The notes: a model not told the origin generated them from the letters alone. DNA of 64,000 bases from JBEVJK01 sp963791325 (GCA_963791325.1 CAWBRU010000017.1:1-64000), one strand, 5' to 3'; positions 47,075 through 58,327 are shown, counted from the stretch's first letter. Numbers and translations: made by a program.

Positions 47075-47566
47075 CTAGGCCTGGCGGGGCGGCAGCCCGG
47101 CCAGCGACGTGAGCAGGGCGACGAGGCCGAGCGCCTTCAACGCCGCCACCACCATGTGGCCGCTTTCCCAGCGCCAACGCACGGCGGCGAAGTCCGCCGG
47201 CAGTGGGCCGGGCGTCCAGGTGGCGAGCACCGCATTGGCCGGCGCGACCAACAGGAACCAGGAGATCAGCGCGGCACCGTAGAGGAGCGCCGCCAGAGCA
47301 GCCCAGCGCATCGGTCGCCCGGCGGCCTTGAGGGCAAAGGCCAGGCCCGCCGGCAGCGCCACAGCAAGGATATCGAGCGGCGCGCCGACGAGGGCAAACA
47401 GGCGGAACTGGGCATGGAAGACGGTTGCCTCGCGCCACAGTTCCGGCGGCCATTCGCGCAGCCGCGGCCCGGCTTCGAGCACGTGGGCGAAGGAGGGTCC
47501 GAGGCTCAAGGCGGCGACCAAGGCCGTCACGATCGCCAAGCCGCGCAGAAGATCAGACCTGCTCAT
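47075..47566 (-). CDS. DUF1772-type small membrane protein
   Basis: The 163-residue protein has about four hydrophobic helices and the layout of the DUF1772/anthrone-oxygenase-like membrane family, including an HAQFRLFALVGAP segment and conserved Trp/His near WRWESGHMVVA. Function is not known; family members appear near redox or secondary-metabolite genes. It ends 66 nt before the upstream operon on the same strand and is not tightly coupled. Confidence 0.7.
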   Translation of the reverse strand: MSRSDLLRGLAIVTALVAALSLGPSFAHVLEAGPRLREWPPELWREATVFHAQFRLFALVGAPLDILAVALPAGLAFALKAAGRPMRWAALAALLYGAALISWFLLVAPANAVLATWTPGPLPADFAAVRWRWESGHMVVAALKALGLVALLTSLAGLPPRQA

Positions 47567-47605
47567 CTGCCGAACCCCTGCTGGGCTTAGCCGGTTGCGC
47601 CCCTC

Positions 47606-47932
47606 TCAGCCGCCGGGCTTGGGCAGCCTGGTTGCGCCCTGCGCCTGGCGCTGGGCGGAGGTGCGCAGGATCTCGGCCTCCTGGCCGCGTTGCCGGGCGA
47701 GCTTGCGATAGCGGCCCTGCCTGAGCCAGGTCGCAGCGCTGCCGACGATCAGCCCGACGAGGGCTGCCAGAAGCAGCAGCACGAATAGCGGCAGCTCGGC
47801 CGTGAACGCCGGATTGCCCGGGTTGAAGGGATCGACAGTGAAGGCAACCAGGCCGCGATTGGCGACGGCCAACGCGATCAGGATCACCGCCAGGGGGATC
47901 AGCACGACGACGAGAAGGATGCGATTGAACAT
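47606..47932 (-). CDS. LapA-domain (DUF1049) membrane protein
   Basis: The 108-residue protein has two membrane helices (about 4-24 and 46-70) around FTVDPFNPGNPAF and a basic C-terminal tail (WLRQGRYRKLARQRGQE). LapA-type proteins act in LPS assembly or its proteolytic control together with LapB in some bacteria. It follows ihfB by 26 nt, an arrangement also seen in gammaproteobacteria (ihfB-lapA). The ATG at 47932 was preferred; the frame is open upstream into ihfB. Confidence 0.78.
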   Translation of the reverse strand: MFNRILLVVVLIPLAVILIALAVANRGLVAFTVDPFNPGNPAFTAELPLFVLLLLAALVGLIVGSAATWLRQGRYRKLARQRGQEAEILRTSAQRQAQGATRLPKPGG

Positions 47933-47958
47933 CGGTGAATTGCGGCCAGCCGGCGGCT

Positions 47959-48243
47959 TCAGCCGGAGGTGTTGAGGCGTTCGCGCAGCTCTTTGCCGGT
48001 CTTGAAGAACGGCACCCACTTCTCCTCGACCTCGACCGATTCGCCGGTGCGCGGGTTGCGGCCGGTGCGCGCCGGCCGGTTCTTGACCGAGAACGCGCCA
48101 AAGCCGCGCAATTCGACGCGGTTGCCGTCGGCCAGCGCCTCGGTGATCTCCTCGAAGATTGCGTTGACGATGTTCTCGACGTCACGCAGGAACAGGTGCG
48201 GATTGCGATTGGCGATGATTTGCACGAGCTCAGACTTGATCAT
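47959..48243 (-). CDS. ihfB: integration host factor subunit beta
   Basis: This 94-residue HU/IHF-fold protein matches IhfB: MIKSELVQIIANRNPHL at the start, VELRGFGAFSVK and the DNA-minor-groove arm NPRTGESVEVEEKWVPFFK with its conserved proline. It bends DNA at specific sites as a heterodimer with IhfA, acting in recombination and sigma-54 promoter activation. The ATG at 48243 gives the normal family length; an upstream start adds six unconserved residues. rpoN is encoded 3.6 kb away. Confidence 0.92.
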   Translation of the reverse strand: MIKSELVQIIANRNPHLFLRDVENIVNAIFEEITEALADGNRVELRGFGAFSVKNRPARTGRNPRTGESVEVEEKWVPFFKTGKELRERLNTSG

Positions 48244-48296
48244 GTGCGAGCGTTCCCCCACCGTTCGTCAAGTATGCAAATGATTTTGCTAGCTTT

Positions 48297-49262
48297 TCAA
48301 CCGCCGATCACGGCCTTTTCAGGGTGCCAGACCGACAGGAGACCGTCAAGGAAGATGCGTTCGCTGCCGAGCGCCCGGATCAGCGCGGCGGCGCCATCGG
48401 GCAAGCCCAGGCTCTCCGCCAGCGAGCTGGTGAACAGCCAGCCGGCGCCACGCCGTTTGGGCAGCCACTCGACGACCTCCAGCTTGGCATCGACCCCGCG
48501 GGTGCCAAGCCAGGCCACCGCCTCGTCCTCGCCGCCGAGCTCGTCGACGAGCTTCCGGTCGAGCGCCTGACGGCCGGTGAACACCGAGCCGTCGGCGAGC
48601 GCCGTCACCTGGTCGCGCGGCAGCGACCGCCGCTCGGCGACCAGGCCGATGAACCAGTCATAGCTGTCGAGGATCATGCGGCGGATCATCGCCCGCGCCT
48701 CCTCCGTGGTCGGATTGAACGGATTGGGCTCCGCCTTGAGCGGCGAAGATTTGATCTGTTCAAGCTTGACGCCGACCTTGTCCATCAGTCCCGTGACATC
48801 CGGATATTGGACGAGCACGCCGATCGAGCCGACGATCGAGGTCTTGCGCGCCACGATGTGGTCGGCCGCACTGGCGATCATGTAACCGGCCGAAGCCGCC
48901 AGGGTGCCGACTTGCGCCACCACCGGCTTGGCGGCGGCCAGACGGCGGATCTCGTCGAAGATCGCCTCGCCGCCGGCCGTGGTGCCGCCGGGCGAGTTGA
49001 TCGACAGGATCACCCCCTTCACGGCCGAGCTTTCGCGGATCTTCTTCAGCCGCTCGAGAAGCTCGTCGTCTTCGGTGATGGTCCCGTCGATCTTGACCTT
49101 GGCGATGTGGTTGGCCGCGGTCGGGGCGAGATCGGCGCCGAAAAGGACATAGCCGAGGCCGGCGACCGCCAGTGCGGCGACCAGCAATGCTGCGCTGCGC
49201 CAAAAGGTCAGCTTGCGCCGCAAACGGTGGCGGTCAATGATGTCGTCGGCGCGAAAGACCAT
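48297..49262 (-). CDS. sppA: signal peptide peptidase SppA, short form
   Basis: The 321-residue protease has an N-terminal membrane anchor (about 20-42) and the S49 peptidase fold with Ser124 (GTLAASAGYM) and Lys176 (SSPLKAEPNPF) as the catalytic pair, 52 residues apart as in other short SppA proteins. It degrades cleaved signal peptides in the membrane. The ATG at 49262 was chosen; the open extension upstream runs into the palindromic repeat. It lies downstream of and separate from the ihfB group. Confidence 0.88.
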   Translation of the reverse strand: MVFRADDIIDRHRLRRKLTFWRSAALLVAALAVAGLGYVLFGADLAPTAANHIAKVKIDGTITEDDELLERLKKIRESSAVKGVILSINSPGGTTAGGEAIFDEIRRLAAAKPVVAQVGTLAASAGYMIASAADHIVARKTSIVGSIGVLVQYPDVTGLMDKVGVKLEQIKSSPLKAEPNPFNPTTEEARAMIRRMILDSYDWFIGLVAERRSLPRDQVTALADGSVFTGRQALDRKLVDELGGEDEAVAWLGTRGVDAKLEVVEWLPKRRGAGWLFTSSLAESLGLPDGAAALIRALGSERIFLDGLLSVWHPEKAVIGG

Positions 49263-49307
49263 GGCTGCCCCGTGCTCTTGGACGTGGACGGAAGCGCCGG
49301 TTCTAGA

Positions 49308-49350
49308 GCAATTCCAGGAAAAGTGGAAACGGTTTTCCGTATGGAATTGC
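49308..49350. repeat. rhizobial-type intergenic palindrome
   Basis: A two-part inverted repeat: GCAATTCC (49308-49315) with GGAATTGC (49343-49350), and inside it GGAAAA (49317-49322) with TTTTCC (49333-49338) around a 10-nt loop. With the flanking TCTAGA (49302-49307) it strongly resembles the short dispersed palindromes common between genes in Rhizobiales. The 323-bp gap 49263-49585 between sppA and lptC holds this repeat and otherwise nothing recognisable; the divergent promoters for both genes should lie there. Confidence 0.6.
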
Positions 49351-49585
49351 GACAAAACAAGGACTTAGGGTGAAGCTCCGGTTCGCGGGATCGGTGCTCT
49401 CTGTCGCGGGCGATGTGCCGATCATCAGGTGCCGGCGGCCACGCGGGTCATTCGTGTCGCATCGGTCTTCGACGAAACTCCGGGCCAGCCCTGTTTCGCG
49501 GAGGACAGAGTTTCTATATGGTCGGCGACTTTGGAGCGCTTTTCGACCGGCCGGCGCTGACGCGTCGCCCAAGCGGAAAAATGAG

Positions 49586-50311
49586 ATGGAGATGACGGCA
49601 CAACCCGATCGGCGCGATGCGGAGCTGCGCACGCCGGCGCGCCAGGAGCGGTCAAGGCCGGTCTCCCGTGCGGCCGAGTTCGCCACCGCCCGCAGCCATT
49701 CGCGGCGGGTGCGGCGCCTCAAATTCGCGCTGCCCGTTGCGGCGCTGCTGCTGGCGGCCGGCTTCGTCGGCTATGCCTACCTGTCCTCGCCGCTCAGCAT
49801 CGCCTTCGACCTGTCCAATGTGCAGGTTCAGGACGGCAAGCTGGTGATGACCGATCCGAAGCTCGACGGCTTCACCAAGTTGAACCTGCCCTACACCATG
49901 CGCGCCGCACGAGCCCTGCAGAACCTCGACTCGACCGGTATGATCGAGCTCGAGGACATGAAGGCCAGAGTGCCGGTCGGCAGCAAGGGCTTTGCCGACA
50001 TCGATGCTTCGCGCGGCGTCTATGACCGAGACAAGAACACGCTGGACATTTCAAGCAGCATCACGGTCACGACCACCGATGGCAAAGCAGCAAAGCTGCA
50101 ATCGGCCTTCATCGAGCTCGGCAAGGGCACATTCAGCACCGACAAGCCTGTCGAGATCGCGCTCAACGGAACCAATATTGCCGCCGATTCAATGTCTGTT
50201 CTTGAAAACGGAAAGGTTTTGGTATTCGAAAAGAAGGTAAAGTTGAACATAGTCCCAGGTACGATTGGCGTCGGCCAGCAAGCGAACGGAGAGCCCAATG
50301 CCGCGAACTGA
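49586..50311 (+). CDS. lptC: LPS export system periplasmic protein LptC
   Basis: The 241-residue protein has a basic cytoplasmic start, one membrane anchor (about 48-68, FALPVAALLLAAGFVGYAYL) and an OstA-like periplasmic domain (MTDPKLDGFTKLNLPYTM...). It bridges the LptB2FG exporter to LptA in LPS transport. The ATG at 49586 follows GCGGAA; upstream sequence is open but not conserved. It begins the block lptC-lptA-lptB-rpoN-hpf-ptsN and overlaps lptA by 14 nt. Confidence 0.83.
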   Translation: MEMTAQPDRRDAELRTPARQERSRPVSRAAEFATARSHSRRVRRLKFALPVAALLLAAGFVGYAYLSSPLSIAFDLSNVQVQDGKLVMTDPKLDGFTKLNLPYTMRAARALQNLDSTGMIELEDMKARVPVGSKGFADIDASRGVYDRDKNTLDISSSITVTTTDGKAAKLQSAFIELGKGTFSTDKPVEIALNGTNIAADSMSVLENGKVLVFEKKVKLNIVPGTIGVGQQANGEPNAAN

Positions 50312-50896
50312 ACGACGTCTCGCCGGGCTGATCGGCTTCGGTCTGGCGCTGGCGCTGATGGCAGGTCCCGCCGCGGCCCAGGCGCAGCAGGCGCCGGCCA
50401 AGGCGCCGCCGGCGCCGGGCGAGCGCTTTACCGGCCTGAAGCTTTCCGGCGACCAGCCGATCCAGATCGAGAGCGACAAGCTCGAGGTCCATGAGAACGA
50501 GAGCATGGCGATCTTTTCCGGCAATGTCAGCGTGGTCCAGGGCGCGACCCTGATGAAGGCCGGCAAGATGACCGTCTACTACGTCAAGGACAGCGGCGGC
50601 TCGGCCACGACCGGCACGGCCAACATCGACCACCTCGAGGTCGACGACAAGGTGTTCGTCAAGTCCGATACGCAGACGGCGACGGGCGACAAGGGCACCT
50701 TCGACATGAAGACCGAGATGCTAACGCTGTCGGGCAAGGAAGTGGTGCTGTCGGATGGCCCGAATGTGCTTACCGGCTGCGCGCTGACCGTCAACATGAA
50801 GAGCGGGCTGGCCGAGCTTGGCGCGTGCAAGGGCGGCCGCGTCAAGACATTGCTGACGCCGGGCTCGCAGAAGCAGGCGGCGCCGCAGAGCCAGTA

Positions 50897-50897
<1 letters not shown>
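50298..50897 (+). CDS. lptA: LPS transport periplasmic protein LptA
   Basis: The 199-residue exported protein has a signal peptide ending AGPAAAQAQQA and an OstA/LptA beta-jellyroll (PIQIESDKLEVHENESMAIFSGNVSVVQG...). It forms the periplasmic bridge that carries LPS to the outer membrane. The ATG at 50298 lies inside the 3' end of lptC after ACGGAGAG; the stop shares one base with the lptB start (TAATG). Confidence 0.88.
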
Positions 50898-51712
<815 letters not shown>

Positions 51713-51855
51713 ACGTCGGCCGCCACTGCGGCACAATGGCCACGACCTCCCCGGCTCTCCCTCCGCCGCTTGACAAGCAAAACCCATACCAGTTTCATGG
51801 CGCGCCGGGAAAAGGGCGCGTGTCGGTCCGGCGCCTCGGAGTATTTGACTTAAGC

Positions 51856-53373
<1,518 letters not shown>

Positions 53374-53402
53374 TTGACAACCTCCGTCGAAGTGACTAGA
53401 AG
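53374..53402 (+). promoter_or_regulatory. putative sigma-70 promoter for hpf with long leader
   Basis: TTGACA (53374-53379) directly after the rpoN stop is followed after 17 bp by TAGAAG (53397-53402), a good -35 and a moderate -10. Transcription from it would give hpf a leader of about 180 nt. The leader contains a hairpin with arms GGCGGG (53496-53501) and CCCGCC (53505-53510) and other GC-rich inverted segments. The promoter match is seen directly; activity is inferred. Confidence 0.5.
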
Positions 53403-53586
53403 CCCGCCCGCAAGAGCCCGGCCGCGGCCGGACCCTTGCTGGAGCGCCGTCCTGGCAGACGGACTGGAACAACCGGAAAGCTCGGGCCTGAAATCGGCGG
53501 GAGCCCCGCCTCGCGAAGCTTGTGCGCGCCAGCCACGGGTATAAACTTCGATCAGTTTGAATCCTGAACAGAAGGTCAGTTTTCAG

Positions 53587-54165
53587 ATGAGCCTGCGCAT
53601 CTCCGGGAAGCATATGGAAATCGGCGACGCTTTCCGCACCCGCATTGAGGGCCGCATCGGCGAGGCGATCGACAAATATTTCGACGGCGGGTTTTCCGGA
53701 CATGTCAATGTGATCAAGTCGGGCTCCCGTTTCACCGCGGACTGCATGATCCACCTCGATTCCGGCATGGCGCTGCAGGCGACCGGCGATGCGCAGGAGC
53801 CGACCGCGGCCTTCGATGTCGCTGCGGAGCGTTTCGAGAAGCGGCTGCGCCGCTACAAGCGGCGGCTGAAATCGCACGCCGCGGCCACCAACGGGGCCGG
53901 TGTCGAAATCGCCTATGCGATCGTTGCCCCGGTGGCCGACGAGGACGAAGAGGTGCCCGAAGACTACGCGCCGGCGATCGTTGCCGAATCGACGGTGGCG
54001 TTGAAGACCCTGACGGTCGCCTCGGCGGTGATTGAGCTCGACACCAAGGACAGCCCTGTATTCGTCTTCCGCAATGCCGGCAGCGGCCAGGTCAATGTCG
54101 TCTACCGGCGCGCCGACGGCAATATCGGCTGGATCGACCCGGCGGCGGCCTCGCTGAAAGCCTGA
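53587..54165 (+). CDS. hpf: ribosome hibernation promoting factor, long form
   Basis: The 192-residue protein has an N-terminal RaiA/HPF ribosome-binding domain (about 1-105, with KRRLKSH basic patch) and a C-terminal dimerisation domain (about 130-190, DSPVFVFRNAGSGQVNVVYRRADGNIGWIDP). Long HPF dimerises inactive 70S ribosomes to 100S in stationary phase. The ATG at 53587 fits the conserved MSLRISGKHMEIGD; a TTG ten codons upstream is less likely. It is between rpoN and ptsN, as is usual. Confidence 0.9.
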   Translation: MSLRISGKHMEIGDAFRTRIEGRIGEAIDKYFDGGFSGHVNVIKSGSRFTADCMIHLDSGMALQATGDAQEPTAAFDVAAERFEKRLRRYKRRLKSHAAATNGAGVEIAYAIVAPVADEDEEVPEDYAPAIVAESTVALKTLTVASAVIELDTKDSPVFVFRNAGSGQVNVVYRRADGNIGWIDPAAASLKA

Positions 54166-54241
54166 CCACAATCTCTTGACCGGAACGCCCAGCGGTGGGG
54201 CGGGCGCGGCGGGACGGAATGGAGCAAAGGACAAGAACAAA

Positions 54242-54706
54242 ATGGATCTGACAGATCTGATCGAGGTTTCGGCGATTCTGCCGACCTTGAAGGCCAACTC
54301 AAAGAAGCAGCTCCTTCAGCTTCTCGCCGACAAGGCGGCATCGGCCACCGGCATCCCCGAACGCGAGATCTTCGACACGATTCAGCAGCGCGAACGCCTG
54401 GGCTCGACCGGGGTTGGCAACGGCATCGCCATTCCGCACGGCAAGCTCGGCGGCGTGAAACGCATCACCGGTGTCTTTGCCCGCCTCGAGACGCCGGTGG
54501 ATTTCGAGGCGCTCGACGACCAGCCGGTGGATCTGGTGTTCCTGCTGCTGGCGCCCGAGGGCGCAGGAGCCGATCACCTCAAGGCGCTGTCGCGCATCGC
54601 CCGCGTGCTGCGCGACGCCGACGCCGTGGCCAAGATCAGGGGTACCCGCGACGCTGCGGCCATCCACGCATTCCTGGCCTCGACGCCGACGTCGCACGCA
54701 GCGTGA
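54242..54706 (+). CDS. ptsN: PTS IIA-like nitrogen regulatory protein PtsN
   Basis: The 154-residue EIIA-Ntr protein has the phospho-accepting His66 in GNGIAIPHGKL and the typical end DLVFLLLAPEGAGADHLKALSRIARVLR. It receives phosphate from the PTS-Ntr chain and adjusts potassium, nitrogen or carbon responses. The ATG at 54242 follows AAGGAC by about 11 nt. It closes the lptC-to-ptsN block and converges on the DUF1150 gene. Confidence 0.92.
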   Translation: MDLTDLIEVSAILPTLKANSKKQLLQLLADKAASATGIPEREIFDTIQQRERLGSTGVGNGIAIPHGKLGGVKRITGVFARLETPVDFEALDDQPVDLVFLLLAPEGAGADHLKALSRIARVLRDADAVAKIRGTRDAAAIHAFLASTPTSHAA

Positions 54707-54795
54707 CGGTTCACCGGTCGGAATTTCCGACCCGGATTCATCTATCGACGACGTTCGGCTGGAATGCCGGCTTGGGGAGATTTCTTTCAGGCAGG

Positions 54796-55053
54796 CTAAT
54801 GAACGGCGACCGGTGTCAGGTCGTTCTCGAAAGCGCCGGCCAGCGCCCGATCACGCTCGTCGGACAACAGGATCGGCTGACCGTTGGCGGCAAACAGCGC
54901 CCACAGCCGGGTCTGAGGGGCAATCTCCGGCAGTTCAGGGAACTTGCCCTTGAGCTCGTCGCTCGTCATTTCCCGCAAATACGCCACCGTGCCTTCGCCG
55001 AGATGGGCGAGCTGAGCAGGGGTGACCGTGACAGGGGTATCATTGTCAGTCAT
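54796..55053 (-). CDS. DUF1150 family protein
   Basis: This 85-residue soluble protein of the alphaproteobacterial DUF1150 family contains AHLGEGTVAYLREMTSDELKGKFPELP and WALFAANGQPILLSDERDRAL. Function is not known, but the gene is regularly found beside small heat-shock genes, as here. The start at 55053 was preferred over the adjacent ATG at 55056 because it leaves a better 5-nt spacing from AGGAGG. Confidence 0.83.
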   Translation of the reverse strand: MTDNDTPVTVTPAQLAHLGEGTVAYLREMTSDELKGKFPELPEIAPQTRLWALFAANGQPILLSDERDRALAGAFENDLTPVAVH

Positions 55054-55124
55054 CATTGCCTCCTCTTGCGGGGCGTCCCACGGACCAACCCGCCACAGAG
55101 CCTTTGGTTCCGGCGCGGAACCGT

Positions 55125-55553
55125 TCAGTCCTTCACCGCGATGTCGATGCGTCGTACCAGCCGCTCGGGCTCTGGCCGATCGAGATCGATCGACAGCAGG
55201 CCGTTCTTGAGCTCGGCCCCGCCGACCTTCATCCCGTCGGCCAGCACGAAGATGCGCTGGAACTGACGGGCGGCGATGCCGCGATGCAGGAACTGACGCC
55301 CGCTGGTGTCGTCGTTCTGCCGGCCTCGGACAACCAGCTGGTTCTCTTCAGTGGTGATCTCGAGATCCTGCTCGCAGAACCCGGCCACGGCCAGGGTAAT
55401 GCGCAGCCGGTCCGCCCGGCCTTCACCACCCGGCAAGCGCTCGATGTTGTAGGGCGGATAGCTGTCGCCCGACTTGGCCAGCTTCTCCAGCGTTTTTTCC
55501 ATCGCATCGAAGCCGAGCAGCAAGGGGCTCGAAAAAGGCGCCACGCGCGTCAT
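55125..55553 (-). CDS. Hsp20-family small heat-shock protein
   Basis: The 142-residue protein has an alpha-crystallin domain (about 35-130): YNIERLPGGEGRADRLRITLAVAGF, EENQLVVRGRQND and GLLSIDLDRP, and resembles IbpA/HspB-type chaperones of rhizobia. It should bind unfolding proteins under heat stress. It lies upstream of the DUF1150 gene on the same strand with about 70 nt between. No ROSE-type thermometer was identified in the short upstream region. Confidence 0.87.
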   Translation of the reverse strand: MTRVAPFSSPLLLGFDAMEKTLEKLAKSGDSYPPYNIERLPGGEGRADRLRITLAVAGFCEQDLEITTEENQLVVRGRQNDDTSGRQFLHRGIAARQFQRIFVLADGMKVGGAELKNGLLSIDLDRPEPERLVRRIDIAVKD

Positions 55554-55671
55554 TCAGCGTCCTCCAGAGAGCGACCGAAGGGGAAAAACCCGGATGGCAT
55601 CTTTCCCGACGAAGCTGATATGGTCCGCGCCGCAGCCAAGTTCAAGTCCGAGCAAGAGGGCGTGGATCGCG

Positions 55672-56616
55672 ATGTCGAAACCCCGCAAAATCATCATCGA
55701 TACGGATCCGGGCCAGGACGACGCGGTGGCCATCCTGTTGGCCTTGGGCAGCCCCGAGCTCGACATACTCGGCATCACCGCTGTGGCCGGCAACGTCCCG
55801 CTGACGCTCACCGAAAAGAACGCCCGCAAGATCTGCGAGCTGGCAGGGCGACCCGACGTCAAGGTCTTCGCCGGGGCCGTGCGGCCGCTCACCCGATCTC
55901 TGGTCACGGCCGAGGACGTGCACGGCAAGACCGGGCTCAACGGTCCCGCTCTGCCTGAGCCGACGATGCCGCTTCAGGAGCAGCACGGCGTCGATTTCAT
56001 CGTCGAGACGCTGCTGGCCGAGCCGGCGGGCGATGTCACCCTTTGCCCGCTTGGACCGCTCACCAACATCGCACTCGCGCTCATCCGGGAGCCGGCGATC
56101 GCTACCCGGATCAAGGAGATCGTGCTGATGGGCGGCGGCTTCTTCGAGGGCGGCAACGTCACGGCCGCCGCCGAGTTCAACATCTATGTCGACCCGCAAG
56201 CCGCCGACGTCGTGTTCAACTCCGGCATCCCGATCGTGATGATGCCGCTCGACGTGACTCACAAGGCGCTGACGAGCGCGGCGCGCATCGCCGCCTTCCG
56301 CGCGCTCGGCACCCGGGTCGGCCAGGCGACGGCCGAGATGCTGGAGTTCTTCGAGCGCTTCGACGAGGAGAAATACGGCACCGACGGCGGCCCGCTCCAC
56401 GACCCCTGCGTCATCGCCTATCTGCTGCGGCCGGAGCTGTTCGAAGGCCGGTTCTGCAACGTCTCGATCGAGACCGCGTCCGAGCTGACCATGGGCATGA
56501 CGGTGATCGATTGGTGGCGGGTCGGCAAACGAGCGGCCAACGCCACGGTGATGCGCGAGATCGATGCCGACGGCTTCTTCGCGCTGCTTGCTGAACGGCT
56601 CGCCAACCTCGGCTGA
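55672..56616 (+). CDS. inosine-uridine-type nucleoside hydrolase
   Basis: The 314-residue enzyme has the calcium-binding IIIDTDPGQDDAVAILLAL at its N-terminus and GPLTNIALAL, LMGGGFFEGGNVTAAAEFNIYVDPQAA and GPLHDPCVIAYLL further on, all nucleoside-hydrolase hallmarks. It splits ribonucleosides into base and ribose. The ATG at 55672 lies 11 nt after an AAGAGGG. Ribokinase is encoded 670 bp away on the other strand, so together they could salvage the ribose. Confidence 0.88.
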   Translation: MSKPRKIIIDTDPGQDDAVAILLALGSPELDILGITAVAGNVPLTLTEKNARKICELAGRPDVKVFAGAVRPLTRSLVTAEDVHGKTGLNGPALPEPTMPLQEQHGVDFIVETLLAEPAGDVTLCPLGPLTNIALALIREPAIATRIKEIVLMGGGFFEGGNVTAAAEFNIYVDPQAADVVFNSGIPIVMMPLDVTHKALTSAARIAAFRALGTRVGQATAEMLEFFERFDEEKYGTDGGPLHDPCVIAYLLRPELFEGRFCNVSIETASELTMGMTVIDWWRVGKRAANATVMREIDADGFFALLAERLANLG

Positions 56617-56644
56617 ACCCGCGGCAAGAGCTGAAGCGCTGCGA

Positions 56645-57259
56645 CTAGCGTGAGCGCGCCAGCGCCAGCCACATCCCTCCGCCGATCAGGACGCCGCCCG
56701 AAAAGCGCGACAGCCACCTCACCCGGTTGGCCGAAAGCGCGCGGCCGGCGCGCCCCGCGAGCACCGCATAGGTCGAGTCCGATACGGCCGCCAGCGCCAT
56801 TGCCGTCACCCCCATGATGGTGATCTGCAGGGCGTAGTCGCCGTGGCGGTCGATGAATTGCGGGATGAAAGCGCCGAAGAAGAACAGGGTCTTGGGGTTG
56901 CTGACAGCGACCAGCAGACCCTGCAGGAAGAAGCCCCCGCGCGGCGCCGGGGGGGCCTCGGCGGCCTCCAGCTTGCCCCTCCCGGCGAGCATCTGCCAGC
57001 CGATATAGATCAGGTAAGCCGCCCCGAGCAGCCGCACCCATTCGAACCAGTGGCTCATCTCCTCCATCATCGAAGTGAGGCCGATGCCGACGATGGCGAT
57101 CATGACTGCGACCCCGACCTGGGTTCCGGCGACGTTGAGCAGGCCGGCGCGGGTGCCGTGGCGCATGCTCGAGGCGATGATCAGCGTGACCGTCGGGCCG
57201 GGCACGAGCACGATCACCAGGCAGGCCAGGGTGAAGGCGATATAGACCTCGATCGACAT
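56645..57259 (-). CDS. LysE/RhtB-family exporter
   Basis: The 204-residue membrane protein has about six helices and the family start FTLACLVIVLVPGPTVTLIIASSMRHGTRAG plus NPKTLFFFGAFIPQFI. Family members export amino acids or related metabolites; the substrate is not known. The ATG at 57259 is preceded by a strong GGAGGAAA. It follows ribokinase on the same strand with 25 nt between, so the two may be co-transcribed. Confidence 0.87.
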   Translation of the reverse strand: MSIEVYIAFTLACLVIVLVPGPTVTLIIASSMRHGTRAGLLNVAGTQVGVAVMIAIVGIGLTSMMEEMSHWFEWVRLLGAAYLIYIGWQMLAGRGKLEAAEAPPAPRGGFFLQGLLVAVSNPKTLFFFGAFIPQFIDRHGDYALQITIMGVTAMALAAVSDSTYAVLAGRAGRALSANRVRWLSRFSGGVLIGGGMWLALARSR

Positions 57260-57284
57260 GGTTTCCTCCTCTCTCCAGAGCGGC

Positions 57285-58187
57285 TCAGCGCTTCGCCAGC
57301 GCGGCATCGACGTCGGCCGCGCTCGGGATGGCCGGCTGCGCACCGGCCTTGAGGCAGGCGAGCGAGCCCGCAGCGGCAGCCCGCGCCAGCGCCTCGGCAA
57401 GCGGCAGGCCGGCGGCGAGCGCGGCGCCGAAGAAGCCGCAGAAGGTGTCGCCGGCGCCCACGGTATCGACGGGCGTGATGGGCAGCGCCGCGACCTCGAG
57501 CATTTCCTTCGGGGTTGCCGCCAGCACGCCGTCCTTGCCGAGGGTGACGATCATCGTGCGGCCGCTGGTCGCCGCGAAGGCGCGCATGCGTGCGAGCCGG
57601 TCGTCGCCGATCAGTCCCAGGGCCTCGCTGTAGAGGTCGAACTCGGCCTCGTTGGCGACGACATAGTCGGCCTCGGCCAACAGCGGCGCCGCGGCCGCAA
57701 CAAAGGGCGCGACGTTGAGCACGCTGGCGGCTTCCGCGGCCCGCGCAGCCTTCAGCCCCGCGGCGATGGTCTGCACCGGAATTTCCTGCTGCATCAAGAC
57801 GACGTCACCCCGCGCCGGCCCGGCCTTGGCGACGTCGCCCGGCAGCACCGAGGCATTCGCCCCGGCGATCACGGCAATGACGTTCTCGCCGTCCGCCTGC
57901 ACCAGGATCAGCGCCGTGCCGGTGCTGGCATGGGTTTCGGCGACGCTGGTGAGATCGACGCCGCCCGCCTCGAGCAGGGCCAGAGCCTCCTTGGCGAACG
58001 CATCCTTGCCGACGGCGCCGATCAGCCGCGTCGCCCCGCCGGCGCGCGCCGCCGCCAAGGCCTGGTTGGCGCCTTTGCCGCCCGGCGCGGTGCTGAAACG
58101 TTCGCCTGGAACGGTCTCGCCCGGCCGCGGCAGGCGGGCCACGGTGGCGATCAGGTCGAGATTGACGGAACCGATGACGATGATCAA
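57285..58187 (-). CDS. rbsK: ribokinase
   Basis: The 300-residue PfkB-family kinase has the N-terminal IIVIGSVNLDLIATVARLPRPGET, the APGGKGANQALAAAR motif and the C-terminal anion hole and base DTVGAGDTFCGFFGAAL. It phosphorylates ribose to ribose 5-phosphate. The TTG start at 58187 follows GGGAGG by about 7 nt; the frame is open upstream to 58244 but lacks conservation. It probably acts with the nucleoside hydrolase encoded nearby. Confidence 0.88.
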   Translation of the reverse strand: MIIVIGSVNLDLIATVARLPRPGETVPGERFSTAPGGKGANQALAAARAGGATRLIGAVGKDAFAKEALALLEAGGVDLTSVAETHASTGTALILVQADGENVIAVIAGANASVLPGDVAKAGPARGDVVLMQQEIPVQTIAAGLKAARAAEAASVLNVAPFVAAAAPLLAEADYVVANEAEFDLYSEALGLIGDDRLARMRAFAATSGRTMIVTLGKDGVLAATPKEMLEVAALPITPVDTVGAGDTFCGFFGAALAAGLPLAEALARAAAAGSLACLKAGAQPAIPSAADVDAALAKR

Positions 58188-58327
58188 AAGCTTGCCTCCC
58201 GAAGCCCGGTCAGGATAGCTAGCGCGTTCGCGCCCGCGACACAAACCGGCGCGTCGGCTCCCGCCCCAGGCTGGCGCAGTTTAAAGCTTCGCAGTCAGCC
58301 GTCTCGACCGATTCTTCGGGGATCGCC

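Noticed and set aside
54716..54732. Hairpin GGTCGG/CCGACC between ptsN and the DUF1150 gene as a terminator
   Set aside because: The stem is only 6 bp and no T-run follows on either strand.
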